A stretch of DNA of 64,000 nucleotides, taken from positions 100,217,827-100,281,826 of the forward strand of contig NC_092041.1 in NCBI RefSeq assembly GCF_003086295.3. The letters are read 5' to 3'. Below, in pieces: positions 12,864 to 25,658 of the stretch; within the stretch, counting starts at the first letter, position 1; every line of letters begins with the position of its first letter. Origin of the DNA: Arachis hypogaea (taxonomy: Eukaryota; Streptophyta; Magnoliopsida; Fabales; Fabaceae). The translations under genes and the position numbers were made by a program. The notes under the pieces are model-generated. The model was not told the origin of the DNA. It did not search any database and saw only the letters and a program-made list of their open reading frames with translations.

Positions 12864-15345
12864 ATGAATGATAGATTGAATCCAACTAAGAGGGGTATTA
12901 AACCTGAGTTTTATGACATGGTTAAGGAATTTGTAGAAACGATTAGTAAGTTAGATGTTGTGAAGTCGGAAGGAAAGTGTAGATACCCATGCATTAAGTG
13001 TAGATGCTCAAACTATAAAAAGCTGAACATTATTAAGATGCATTTGTGGGAAAAGGGGTTTATGCCAAATTATTGGATTTGAACAGAATATGGAGAGATT
13101 GACGATATAGGGATTAATCATACGGGATTCAATAATTGTGGAAAATGTTGTTCAAGAAGTGGTACAAATGTGGAAGAATGTGATATGTATAACATTAGCT
13201 GAGAATACAACTCCAGAAGGTATCATGAAATGGTTTTCAATTTTGCTGGTCCAAAAGATCCTCATGTAGAGGCTAAAAATTTTTTTAATCTTCTTGAGGC
13301 AGCTCAAAAGCCTTTGTGGAAAAGTTGTGTGCACTCTCAACTATCGATAGCTGTTAGGATGCTATGCGTTAAGGCCAAGAAAAACCAATCACATGAGTTA
13401 TTTAAGCAGTAGGCCACCTTAATTAGGAAAGTTTCTCTTGAGGGTAGTGTCATACCTAGGGACTACTATGAGGCTAAGAAGTTAGTGGAAAAGTTTGGAT
13501 TGAAGGCAATCAAAATATATTATTACTCAAACAATTGCATGTTGTATTGAAAAGACGATGCTACTCTAATTAGTTGAAAGTTTTGTGAAGCACCTAGGTT
13601 CAAACCTATTTCCGAGGGTGGTTGTAAGTCCAATAGAGTTCCTGTCAGACGGATGCACTACTTACCCTTAATCCCTAGACTTCGAAGGCTTTATGCGTCA
13701 ATGAGTTCAGCTCCGCAAATAACGTGGCACATCAAAAACCAACGTGATGATGACGTGATGATCTATCCGTCACAGGGGAGGCATGGAAATGCTTTGACCG
13801 CATCCACTCTGATTTTTCTTTGGAGCCCGCAAATATTAGGTTAGGTATTTGCTCTAATGGGTCTATCCTAAATATCCAATTTAGCAAGCCTTATTCTTGT
13901 TGGCCCGTAATTGTTATTCCATACAATCTACCTCCTGGGATGTGTATAAAAGATCCTTATTTGCTCTTGACTTGCTTAATACCTGGTCCTAATAACCCTA
14001 AAGTCAACATTGATGTATTCTTGGGACCCCTGATTTACGAATTACATGAGTTGTGAAAACCTGGTGTTTTGACGTATGACATTGTAGAAAAGAAGAATTT
14101 CGTCTTAAAGGCGACATTGACGTGGACTATTAATAATTTCCTAACTTATGGGATGTTGTCTGGGTGGATGACATAAGGAAGATTGTCATGTCCTATTTTC
14201 ATGGAAGATACCAAGTCTTTTACACCATCACATGGAGGCAAGGCATCATGGTTTGATTGTCATCGGAGATTTTTGCCGATAGACTACTCTTATAGGCGCA
14301 ATAATAATGATTTTAGGAAGAATAAAATAAAAAGTGAAAAGGCTCCTACTAGATTAAGTGGTTTAGAGATTTGGCAAAGGGTTAAAGGAATTGAGAAGAT
14401 ATTAGATAATGGAAAGTGGATCAAATCACGAGAGTATGGTATTACTCACAATTGGACCAAGCAAAGTGTGTTTTAGGAGTTACTTTTTTTAAAGGATAAC
14501 CTGGTTCTTCACTGTCTTGATGTAATGCACATAGAGAAGAATGTCTTTGATAACATAATGAATACTATTATGGATACTGATAGAACTAAAGATAATGAAA
14601 AGGCTAGGTTAGACCTGGCTGAATTGTGCAAGCATCTAGAATTATATTTGCGGCATGTCGAAGATAATTGTTGGTCCAAACCTAAGGCAGCTTATATTTT
14701 AACTTCTGAATAGTAACAAGACATGTATAGGTGGGTGCAACAACTTAGATTTCCGGATGGTTATGCATCTAACCTTGCTAGATGCGTAAGTCTTTCCCAT
14801 GAGAAGTTTATTGGTATGAAGAGCCATGAGTGTTACATTTTTATGCAGTGCTTGCTTCGAACTGCATTCAGAGAACTACCTACAAATATATGGAAACTTC
14901 TTACCGAGTTAAGCCAGATTTTCAAAGACTTGTGCTCAACTACCCTCAAAGTTCATGATTTGGAGGTTATGGAGCAGAATATTCTCATTATCCTTTGCAA
15001 GTTAGAAAGAATATTTTTTCCAGAATTCTTTAATGTGATGGAACATTTGTCAATTCATCTAGCATATGAGACACGTGTGTGGGCCTATCTAACATAGGTG
15101 GATGTATCCGTTTGAACGGGTGATTGGAAGATTCAAGCGAACAGTGAAAAATAGAGCAATGGTTGAAGGTTCGATTTGTGAAATTTTCTTGGCAAAGGAG
15201 ACTTCAAGTTTTGTTTCTTTCTACTTTGAACCAAATATCTTATCAAAGCGAATTCATGTGGGAAGAATTGATGATGGGGGGAGACACAGAAAAAGCATCT
15301 TTATCAATATTTAACGCTGAAACTGGTTGCAAGGCTTCGATTTGA
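12864..15345 (+). pseudogene. CACTA (En/Spm) TNP2-type transposase, degenerate
   Basis: A chain of broken reading frames on one strand matches a CACTA transposase in order. 12864-13082 is the transposase-associated N-terminal domain with CRYPCIKCRC. 13230-13412 and 13653-14056 are the TNP2 body (ITWHIKNQRDDDVMIYPSQG, YNLPPGMCIKDPYLLLTCLIPGP). 14183-14476, 14525-14713 and 14723-15097 cover the middle and DUF4218-like parts (CLDVMHIEKNVFDNI, RECYIFMQCLLRTAFRELP-like). 15102-15314 is the MYPFERVIGRFKRTVKNRA block. The frame is interrupted by several stops and shifts (for example near 13081, 13412, 14054, 14474, 14711, 15098), so no functional transposase can be made. Confidence 0.82.
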
Positions 15346-15473
15346 ACATGCTTGGCCAATATCTGTTCAAGGAAGCCATCACCAAAATTTCAAGGCCCTG
15401 CAATATACACATATATATACCTCACAAATTAATTAAATTCATTCTTGATTCTTCATCATGCTTTTGGTAATTG

Positions 15474-15504
<31 letters not shown>

Positions 15505-15723
15505 CTCAACTGAATCAGATCAATACTAGCTAGATAGCTAGGCCAATATAATAGAATTTACATACCTTTCTCTTCATTTTGATATAATATAATATAATAT
15601 AATATAATATAATATACATACCTTTTTCTTATTTTCTCCTAGCTTTTTTTCATATAATTGATATAGTAATTTTTTATACATTATTTAAAACTTGGTTTAT
15701 ATAATTGATATAATAATTGTGTA
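15346..15723. repeat. AT-rich intron-like stretch with (TA)n and (AATAT)n arrays
   Basis: Lies between the transposase body and its C-terminal exon. It contains a (TA)n run at about 15478-15505 and a pentanucleotide ATAAT-type array at about 15586-15615. The sequence before the next coding block ends in an AG acceptor-like site near 15728, consistent with a transposase intron. Confidence 0.5.
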
Positions 15724-16192
15724 ACAGGAGAAGTTTATAAAAAAGTTAGTAAAAATTCAGGCTCAACATGCCGAGGCTCAAGCACAGGGAATGGAGCTAC
15801 CACCAATTGATGAGGACTTGATTTGGGAGGAATTGTATGGTGGGCAAAAGAAGAATTGAGTTTACGGAAAAGGGACGTTCTTTTCTAGCTCTATCAAGTC
15901 TAGAACCATTTCTGTCAACTCTGTATCTGGAAGAGCATCTACAATCAAAATTCCATTCCTGATTTGCAAGAACAAATTCATAATCTCAATGAAGAACTTT
16001 TTCAGCGTGTTACTCAACAGACAAATGAGCGTATTAGTAAGTTGTTAGATACACGTTTGGCTCCTTTGGAAAAGACTCAAAAGAAGTTAGAAAAATTAGA
16101 ATGGGCAATTGGAAAGGCCAAGAAGAAAAAGCTGAAATAGAAGAGATGGAATGAGGCTTATGTTAGTTATTACAAGAAGGTTAGAGCATCAA

Positions 16193-17887
16193 GTAGTTGT
16201 TAGGATTTGGTTGAATTAGTCCCACATTGCTTAGGATAGCAAATGGAGTGGGTGGCCTAGGCTATGAATATGAGGCTAAGTTCTCCATTTGTTTTTGCAC
16301 CAGTCAAAAACACTTTAAGCTTGTATCTGATTTTTCTTTTCCTCTGTACTCTTTGATTAGAGAGTGTTGTGAGGTGTAGTTAGATATTTGCTTTGAGAGA
16401 GTGTGGGTGTATTGGGGTGCCGGTGTTAGAGAGAAAGAAGTCTATGTGTTGTAACAATTTTCACATAGTGATATTCTCTGGTTGTCATTTGACAACGGCC
16501 GTGGTTTTTTCTCCGGTAATTGGAGTTTCCACGTTAAATTCTTGTGTTGTGATTGTGTCTATTTTATTTCTCTGTCAAAGGTGTTTTCTCAATGGGGAAT
16601 GGTGTCTTATTCCCAACATGTGGTATCAAAGCTTTGGTTCGGTGGGATTTATTCTTAGTATGCTCTGTAGTTGCAGCCTAGTCTGACCTTCCACATCAGA
16701 AAAAAATTTTGTCGTGTGGCTTGAGGTTGAGCTTTGGTTGCTGTTGTTGTTGCTGGAAGGCAGTGTGACACTGTGAGAGTGCAGTTTAGAAAGGTTCTAG
16801 CTAAGAAAAGACTTGGTATTTAAGTGTGTCCATTGTGACCCACCTCTCTTTCTTGGGGACCCTTCCTAGTGCACAGTCTACAGTTGAGTTATACTATTCC
16901 AGTATACGGTTGCAACAATGTCAGGATATTCAAATGCTGTGAAGCTTGAAATAGAGAAATTTGATGGAAGAATCAATTTTGGCTTGTGGCAAATACAAGT
17001 CAAGGATGTGTTGATACAATCAGGTTTGCACAAGGCGTTGAAGGAGAAGATCTCTGGTTGCTCTCTCTATGAGAGAAGATGATGTTCTCTAGAAGACAAG
17101 AAGTGTCCTCATGGTATTACCGCACTGCCATGGATAAGGATAAGTTGTGGCAATCGGGTCCACAATTGCACACGGGCATTGGTTGGCGTTGAGATGCAAG
17201 GTGTGTGGCGGAGTTATGTCGATGGTTGAAGAACTTCCAGGAAAAGCCAATTTGGAAGTTGCACCATGAATTTTCAGCAAGGTTTCGATGTGTACCAAGG
17301 CAAAATGCTTGGAGTGGTCTAATTCCAAGTGAGTATACTTTCATGGTGGAGTATGATAGTTCTCTGAACTATGATTGTCGGTATAGACAATGGTAGCAAA
17401 GAATTGTTGGTGTTGACAATGGAAGCTGAAGATGTGTGACTATTTCAATCAAGGTGGAGATTGTTAGGATTTAGTTGAATTAGTCCCACATTTCTTAGGA
17501 TAGAAAATGAAGTGGGTGGCCTAGGCTATAAATATGAGGCTAAGTTTTCCATTTATTTTTGCACCAGTCAGAAACACTTTAAGCTTGTATCTGATTTTTC
17601 TTTTCCTCTGTACTCTTTGATTAGAGGGTGTTGTGAGGTGTAGTTAGATATTTACTTTGAGAGAGTATGGGTGTACTGGGGTGCCGGTGTTAGAGAGAAA
17701 GAAGTTTATGTGTTGTAACAATTTTCACATAGTGATATTCTCTGGTTGTCATTTGACAACGGCCGTGGTTTTTTCTCCAGTAATTGGAGTTTCCACGTTA
17801 AATTCTTGTGTTGTGATTGTGTCTATTTTATTTCTCTGTCAAAGGTGTTTTCTCAAGAGGGAATGGTGTTTTATTCCCAACAGTAGT
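16193..17887 (+). mobile_element. Short copia-type LTR retrotransposon, non-autonomous, TSD GTAGT
   Basis: Two 421-bp direct repeats, 16198-16618 and 17462-17882, both begin TGTTAGGATTT and end ATTCCCAACA. They are flanked by GTAGT at 16193-16197 and 17883-17887. Directly after the left LTR is a primer-binding-like TGGTATCAAAGC (one base from the usual initiator-Met-tRNA site), and before the right LTR a purine-rich AAGGTGGAGAT tract. By eye the LTRs differ at about 17 positions (about 4%). The internal region is only 843 bp and lacks protease, integrase, reverse transcriptase and RNase H, so the element must have moved with help from another element. Confidence 0.93.
16918..17083 (+). pseudogene. 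Copia gag remnant inside the short LTR element
   Basis: An ATG at 16918 opens a frame with KLEIEKFDGRINFGLWQ and VKDVLIQSGLHKAL, the start of a Ty1/copia gag. It ends at TGA after about 54 codons, and later sequence has no gag homology that I recognise. It is a leftover of an autonomous parent. Confidence 0.75.
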
Positions 17888-17992
17888 TCCAATGTTGTTC
17901 CACTACCACCGCCGCCACCTTCAATCTCTTTGGATGAGGACTATGATGATGATAGGGATGAAGATGACACTGAGGACTATAGTTGATAAATT

Positions 17993-18700
17993 TAGTATGG
18001 TTGAACAATACACTGAGTTTATGTTTTAAATTATAGTTGATATATCAATACACTTTGTTGATATATGGTTGTTACTTATTATTATAGTTAATGTATCAAT
18101 ACACTTTGTTTATGTTTTGAATTATATTAACTTGCTTGTTTATAGTACTTTTTTTTAGTTTCATAATATGATGAACTTTTTAAATCTATATTTATTTTAT
18201 ATGAAATCAGGCTTAGTTTGCAATAAAAAATCTAAAAAAAATAATATTTACCTTACTAACGGATTTACAGGCGAATTTTCCGTCTATATTCAGAGTTGGA
18301 AATGCTTTCTTAGATTCCAATTACTGATGGAAAATCTATCGAAAAATCTGATGCTAGTTACCGATGAAAAATCTATCAAAAAATCAGATGGTTTAAGCGA
18401 AATTTAAGTGATGATTACCGAGAGAAAATCTGTCGATAACAAGAAAAATCTGTCGGTAAATTACAAACAGAAAATCTAACAATTTTTTAGCGAAAGGGGG
18501 ACCATTACCGAGGGAAATTTTATCGGTAATGGAAAAAAATCTGTCGATAAATTACCGACAGAAAAAATCTGTCGATAAGTAATTTTCAACGAGGCTTTTA
18601 CAGAAAAATAAATTTCTTTGGTAACCAAAAATTCGTCGGTAAAAGAGACCTAATCTATCTATAAATCCATCTGTAATAAGCAATTTTCTGGTTATGATTT
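17993..18700. repeat. CACTA subterminal repeat region (right end)
   Basis: From about 18240 to 18680 there are many direct and inverted copies of a motif close to AAATCTGTCGGTAA / TTACCGACAGA (for example near 18430, 18455, 18510, 18545, 18565 and 18635). Such clustered short motifs bind the transposase at the ends of plant CACTA elements. A degenerate TTTTCTTGTAGTG-like end may lie near 18690, but I cannot fix the terminus or a 3-bp TSD. Confidence 0.65.
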
Positions 18701-20009
18701 TACTATAGTAACTAACATGTTTAAGTATCCTAAACCAGATACATTCCATATGCTTACTATAAGAAGGCCATGACACGTTCGGACTTGAGTGCAACTAGAT
18801 TGGCAAGTTGATCCTAAAGAACTCATTCCTTTTTTGAACAAACTTGTGAAATATTGGTTGTGTATTTCTTATTGATTATATAGAAAAATTCTCCCTAAAC
18901 CCTAAAAATGATTCATTCACTATAATACATGTCCTCTAATTTTGCTGCGTATCTTAAATCATCTGGACATAGTTCGATCTAGAAGATCGCTGGTCTACCT
19001 TCCAACATAGGCAAGAATTTTTTTTCACCTACTAAGGAGTGATGAAAGAAATTCAGAGTGAAAATTCGGGATTGAATGGAAAGAATGCTGTAAACTGTAT
19101 AAGTTAAAGACAAGGGACAACATTATCCTGAAATTGGCCTCCCTACAAAACTGGCATATTGAGTTGGTGATTGAAAGATTTTAAACCCTACAAAAACTGG
19201 CCTCTTATCTATTACTCTATGGAAACACATGTTTTAACTATGTCTTTAATTGGTATTGGACATATTTTGTTTTGTTATCTATAAGTATGTGACAATCGAT
19301 ATTTTGAATATGATACATAATAGTAACTTAGAGTTGTATTGGACATATTTTATTTTGTTATCTAAGCATATCCATTATATTTTCACTCACTGTGATATAA
19401 TGCATTTCCTATTTTAAATTTCATAAACTTCAGAAAATGAAGAGTGGTGTTTGGGTGTTTTGGAAAATTGCATAATGTGCAAATAAGGAGTTTGCTCCTA
19501 ACTTCTTGTTAATGCAAAGCACTCAATGTGTGTAGCTGTTTAGAGTTTACTTACTCAACATAAAGTGAAAAAAGGGAATCAGAAGTACTTGACACTAATA
19601 TAGTGAATACACCTTTTATTATATTTAGAAAAAATTACTCAGTTAGTCCACTGACTAACGTTTGGTAGAGTAAAGAACAACAAAAAGTATCTCTTCTGGT
19701 TCAAAGGCAAATCACAAGGGAGCCACAATAAGGTATGGCATTATTTGTGTCCCTTTTTGTTTCTAATGTTTGGACAATTCAACTGACAAATTATTGTGAG
19801 GCATGTTAACTAATCATTTAATTTGTATATTATTAGTAATTATTTAATTAAATTGTAGATGTCAGTGCATCCAGGTTCATTATCCCAGGCAAGGTGAGGT
19901 TTTCAAGTCAGAGGTCCAGAATATGCAAAGGAAAATTCCTCTTCTCGTCCCCAATTTTCTTCTTTTTAGGGTTCGTTGGTTTGGTGTCTTTTTCTTTGTC
20001 CAATTATAA
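18701..20009. other. No gene seen
   Basis: Mixed AT-rich sequence without coding potential or recognisable repeats, apart from two telomere-like CCCTAAA units at about 18893-18908. The last 150 bp (19860-20009) probably derive from the 5' leader of the ARIADNE pseudogene. Confidence 0.5.
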
Positions 20010-21532
20010 ATGGACTAGGACGAGGATATGCATGACGCTAATGACCTTGAATCCATTGACAATGATTACTACAGTAGCGACACGGAGGATGCTGCCATGA
20101 ATTATTACAATGACTACGATGATGATGCCGTTGATACTTCGACGAAGTTGATGATCTTAAAAGGCTCGAGTATCGCTGTCCTGAGGTGTCTTTTTTTTTT
20201 TCATTTTGTTCTCGATTTCAGTTTTTCTATTCTCAAATATTAGTATTAATTATATCGGAGAATGTTGTTTGATGGAATAATTTGAAACAAAAGAAAAAGG
20301 GATTCTCTTTTTTATTTCCACATAATCGAGATTCATTGTAGTGATCATTTATTAAAACTAGCTGAATTTTAGGTGGCTTAATTATTGTTTTGCTTGACTC
20401 ACAATTCTTACCTTTATTCATGAAATACATAAAAATTGTAATGATGCTACAGTTTTTAGTTAAACCCTAATTTATGCTGACCCTCTATTTTGTTTTAGCA
20501 AAATTTTACCATCTTGAAGGAATTAGATATCCAACAAAGACAGGAGGAGGACATCACTAGAGTAGCAACAATTCTTGCTATATCAAGAATTGATGCCAGC
20601 ATATTACTTTACCATTACAATTGGTAAGTTTAGTTGTTTTTTCGAGTTTTATATAACCCTGAATTGATTGGTATTTTAACTAGGATTTATTTGTTTGCAA
20701 TCACAATCTATCACACTATGTTGTGTATCCAAAAAATTTTATATTTTGCTTATGCTGCATTTCTTTGCTATTTATTCTATCCTTATGTAAGGCGTGTGCT
20801 AGTGTTACAGGAGTGTCAATAAAGTGCATGATGCATGGTTTGCTGATGAAGATCGAATCCGTGAAGCATTTGGTTTGCTGTATAAGCCAATCATTAAGCA
20901 TGCTGATGCTAGAGAGGTGAGATATAGATTTTTTGGGTTTCATAATTAGTTAATAATTCTAATTGTGTTTTATTTTCTTCCTTTGCTCAGCTTCATTTGT
21001 ATTTCATTTTGACCCGTCTTCTTCTCTAGCCAGCTTACTTGCGGTATCTGTTTCGAAAATCATCCACGTACTAAGATAGAGATGACTTCTTGTGGTCATT
21101 CTTTCTATCTCTCGTGATGGAAGGATAAGTCTTGTGTGCAGTATCTTGTTCTTAGAAATAATCTAAGTATTATGATGAAAGTCTGCATTTTGATTTTAGC
21201 TTGGTTTTTTAGATTCATTTTTTTTTAGCTATAACGTGGGTAAGTTGCTTTTGATGATCTATTTCATGACTTTTTTATCTAACTATTTTACTTTAGTATT
21301 TCTTGGTTAATTTTTTCTTTCCTCTCTATCTTACACATCTGTTCTATTTCACATACTAGAATATATAAGCACATCCATCACTGATGGCCCTGGATATTTG
21401 ATGCTGAGATGTTTTGATCCCACATGTGGTGCTATTGTTGAGCAAAATATGATGAGTCAAGTAAAATCTGATGAAGATAAATAGAAGTATTCTCGCTACT
21501 TTTTTAGGTCGTATATTGAAGACAATAAAAAG
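20010..21532 (+). pseudogene. ARIADNE-type RBR E3 ubiquitin ligase pseudogene, truncated
   Basis: Five exons with GT-AG borders follow the ARIADNE (ARI7/ARI8-like) order: 20010-20185, 20499-20623, 20811-20916, about 21030-21120 and 21360-21532. They encode the acidic start (DMHDANDLESIDNDYYS), the helical ILKELDIQQRQEEDITRVATI part, SVNKVHDAWFADEDRIREAFGLL, the start of RING1 (LTCGICFENHPRTKIEMTSCGHSF), then YISTSITDGPGYLMLRC and YSRYFFRSYIEDNKK. Defects: TAG at codon 3 (20016), a frameshift near 20138, loss of a RING1 zinc-binding Cys (CGHSFY) followed by TGA where Cys-Trp is expected, and TAG near 21482. The rest of the IBR, the RING2 with its catalytic Cys and the C-terminus are missing. 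ARIADNE proteins ubiquitinate via a RING-HECT hybrid mechanism; this copy cannot. Confidence 0.85.
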
Positions 21533-24232
21533 GTATGTGCTAGATCCAGAATTTTAAGTTGATCATGATAAAAGAAAATATTTTTTTTGTTATTATTTGT
21601 AGTTGAAATCATATCTATAGATTGTCTTTCTATCATGTCATTATGTTTCATAATTTTTTTGTTATTATATTTCAATAAATTAAGAATGTAGTCTGTATTA
21701 TTAAAAAAATTATTTTTTTTATTAACATCACAATCTAAATCATAATTTATTTCTAAAGCACTCGTATCATATCCTTTGATTTTAGAACTTGTTCTTTCTT
21801 TTTACTCAAATGTTAATAAAAACTCATTTTCAAAGTAACATAATTTTACAATTTTTTTCGTATCATTTTGCAACCAAAATTTATCTTTTTTTTATTGGAC
21901 TCCAATGTACTTATTTTTTATTGTTTAGTAGTTTTATTACTATAAGAATTGCAATTTTTTTCCTAATTTTTTTCACAAATTTTTTTTTAAATCATCTAAA
22001 AAATATAATATATAGGTTACATAACTGAATTATTCATAGATAACATGCTATAATTATTATGCATGAAGAAAAAATAAACATAAACTTAAATAGATATTTT
22101 ATCAAGAAATTTAAAATATAAGTATTTGAAATAAAAAATAGATATAAACTTAAATATTATGCAATATCCAAATTTTTCGGATCTTTTATACAACTAAAGA
22201 TTAATTTAAGCTCTTACTATTTATTTTAATAAAAGAAAACACACTTGTAAATTTGGCCACATTTACTTTGCTCTTTGTTATGTCTTTTTTGTCCATACTC
22301 TCAATAAATTTAAACAGCCATTGTGGTTAAAAAATTCAAAATAAAAGAATATATATTACATAAACACAAAAAAAAACATATACAAACTAGGATGTGTAAG
22401 ACGTTTTTCGTTTGATTGTTTGTACTTAATTATAGAAGATATGTTGACTTCATGTAGAGAATGGTTGTTATTCTTTAACAAATTCATCAAGGGTTGAAAA
22501 CTGTTTCTTTTTATCAGTTCCTCGATAAATGAAATGGATGAAAAGGTCCTTAGTAGAAATATAAATATTTGTTGTCCTGATTTTTGCAAAACTGTGTGTT
22601 GGCCTCTAAAAACCACTCATTATAATAGTTTCTATCACTGTTATTATGATAATTTCTAAAAGTCATTAATAACTTCTCCTCTTATTCTATGTCTAAATAT
22701 TTTTTATCTTCCAATATTATAAAATTAGATGGTCCTAAACAGGTAATTACTCTTAAAAATTTATAAATCTTTTATTTTTTTACATTCTCAATATGATAAA
22801 TGACCATGCAACAAAAAAAAAATAAAATATATATAATTTAAATTTAAAAATTAATATTCAAGTGAATACATAAAAAATTTAAAAACTTAGAAATGTTAGA
22901 TAAAAATTAATACACAAAAATTAATACTTCTTTTAAAAAAATACATAAAAATTTAAAAAATTAATATTTAAAAAAATACATAAAAAATTTAAAATTTTGA
23001 TCAAAGTAAAAGGTTTGTATATATAAAAATTTAAAAATTGTGGCCAAAGTTTTTTATGTACTCTTATGAATACTAATTTTTAAATTTAAATTGAAAATGA
23101 TAGAAAAAATAAAAGATTTGTAGATTTGTGGGAGAAATTAATCGCTTATTTAATTTTGTTGAAAAAAAAAAGTTAACTATTTAAATATAAAAAATATGTT
23201 ATGACGTGGGATAAAAATTATTTGTGAGTGAAAAAATAGTTATTATTAACTTCTCTCAAAAAATTATTTAGAGTTATATCTTTTAGAAAGTAGGTCGTCA
23301 ATACAGCCATACCAATTTATTTATAAATTTTATTTTATTTAATTTAAATTATATTATGTCTAAATTTTACTTATAAATTGATTTAATTTGATTTAAATAG
23401 TAATAAATTGTATCTTTTTTTATACAAATTTTTTATCAAAATAGATCAAATTAAATTTTACTTGTAAATTTATCTATTTTTATCTAAATATTAATAAATT
23501 GTATCTTTTTTATTTTATAAATCGTTCTAAATCGTACTATATATATTATTTTAATCATAATTTTTATTTGTAATTATGCATATATCTCGTTATTTATTTT
23601 TAAATTTTTATATATTTCGTTTACACTGTTAACGAAAATATAAATAATTTTAATTCGTTTACAATGTAAACAAAATATATAAAGATAAAACTAATAAATA
23701 TACTATAAATTATTTATATTCATAAATAAAATATTTAAATTATTTATTTATAAAAAAATTCAACAAATTTTAATGGATTTAATTTAAAAGCCCATCAAAA
23801 AAGGAAAGTAAAACATCCCTTTGATTCCTCTATTGCTTTAATATCTTTCAAGTCAGCTAAAGGATTGCATCCTCTTTTTAGGCAATTTTGGTATTAACAA
23901 CATTTTTACAATATTCAAACTCAACACCTTCTAATACATTCACAGGTTCATTGTGCATCCATTTACCTCTGAATTTACAGCAGTAGTCTGTTCTTTAATC
24001 TAAGTCCTTGGACTATTTTATATTAAATCTCAATAGTATCAGCCAATAATATAATGGTCTGCCAATAAAAAATATTGGCTTACCTGAAAAGCTTCCTATA
24101 TTATAATTGTGAAATAATACTATGAAACAATACTATATATATATATATATATTGATTCAGTAATTAAAAAATAAAAATATTTACCTGAAATGCTTTCTAT
24201 ATTATAGTTGTGAAACAATGCTATGAAACAAT

Positions 24233-24282
<50 letters not shown>

Positions 24283-24750
24283 AATTAAAAAATAATAAAA
24301 TTAAATATTTTTAATATCTAAATTATGAATAATTTCGATACTTATTAAAATAAATAATTTTATAATTTAGATCATTTATATTATATCACTAAAAACATAT
24401 ATTATAATACAAAAGTATATCTATATTCATAAAAGTGATTAAAGAGTTGTCTCAATCTTTTTTAATCAATATTTTTTATATTTTTGATAGAGTTGAATTA
24501 CAACTCTTCTTATAGAAAAAGAGTTATAAAATAGAGTTTTAGTATGTTAAAAATTGAAACTAAAGTCACTATTTAAGTTATATTTAAATGTGTCACCTAT
24601 TAAATCCTAAAACCCAAATAAAAATAGTATTCTGGTTTTATTCTCATTTAATTCCGAATCAAAAATAATTATAATTTATTCAATTCAGTATTTATGATAA
24701 TAAATGAGATTATCATTATATAAATTATTTAATATAAAATAACATAATTT

Positions 24751-24830
<80 letters not shown>

Positions 24831-25250
24831 CCCACAAACAAATTATAAAATTAATAATTTCCCAATATAATACTCTCCCAAGTTTTCATTGTCACATTGC
24901 TAGTCTAATTATACTCCCCAATCTCCATTTTCACAAAGATGTTTCCTTGTCAGCCACTGACGGCTGCAATCTACCAAAATTAAAATTATAAAAAGACCAA
25001 AAAAGAGTTGAACATAAAATTTTGTATTTCAAACATTCAAAACTAACAAACTGATATTTACATTAAAAAAAATAGAATAAAAATAAAGAGAAAATGATAT
25101 ATCTATGGTAATAAATAAATAGTCTATTCAAATTTTATTTAAAAGATCATATAGGATTTTTGGATGTTTTAAAGAGGAGAATATAATCATCTAAAATTTT
25201 TTTCTTTCAACCTCCAAAATTATATATTCAAATTTACCAAAATACACACA

Positions 25251-25290
<40 letters not shown>

Positions 25291-25658
25291 GAAAAGGTAT
25301 ATGTTAATGCATTTTAAGAAAAAAAAAAGAGTATAATATTTGTTAAATTTTAAAGTATAAATTTTATCTTAAATCCTAAATTTTAAATCTTAAAATTTTG
25401 AATTCTAAAATTTTGAATCTTAAACTTTAAATCCTAAATTTTAAATTCTAAATCTGAATCATTAATATAAAATATAATAAATAAAGAATTAATATTATTT
25501 AATTAACAACAGGTAGAAAGCTAGTAAGAAATGGTTAAAAATAAGCAAAAAGAAGAAACTTCATGCAAATATATCAACAATATCTTAAAAAAATACCAAA
25601 CAAGTCTCATATTTTATTATCAAACAACAAAATCAAGAGGCTTTAACCAAAACTTTAA
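21533..25658. repeat. Very AT-rich, gene-free stretch with (TA)n arrays and decayed repeats
   Basis: No coding sequence supported on either strand. Simple repeats: (TA)n at about 24135-24152, 24238-24275 and 24760-24829, and (AAT)n at about 25254-25287. A roughly 95-bp direct duplication covers 24082-24155 and 24182-24260 (TACCTGAAA...GAAACAATACTA). An imperfect inverted pair (GTAATTACTC...AAATCTTTTA at 22741-22775 and its reverse near 23105-23150) suggests an old MITE of about 410 bp with internal ACATAAAAAATTTAAAA repeats. Confidence 0.6.

Larger units (their letters stand above)
15724..17992 (+). pseudogene. C-terminal exon of the CACTA transposase, split by an LTR element
   Basis: The left part (about 15728-16197) reads the conserved acidic block PPIDEDLIWEELYGG near 15800-15845, and in a shifted frame a charged coiled-coil (about 15960-16137) ending at a TAG. 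The same frame runs on past that stop to 16197. It resumes at 17888 after the LTR retrotransposon, through a proline run and an acidic tail (DEDYDDDRDEDDTEDYS), to TGA near 17983. Removing the element plus one TSD copy keeps the frame, which shows that the retrotransposon landed in this exon. Confidence 0.7.

Noticed and set aside
18889..18910. Telomere-like CCCTAAACCCTAAA
   Set aside because: Only two units; interstitial chance or a short telo-box, not a telomere.
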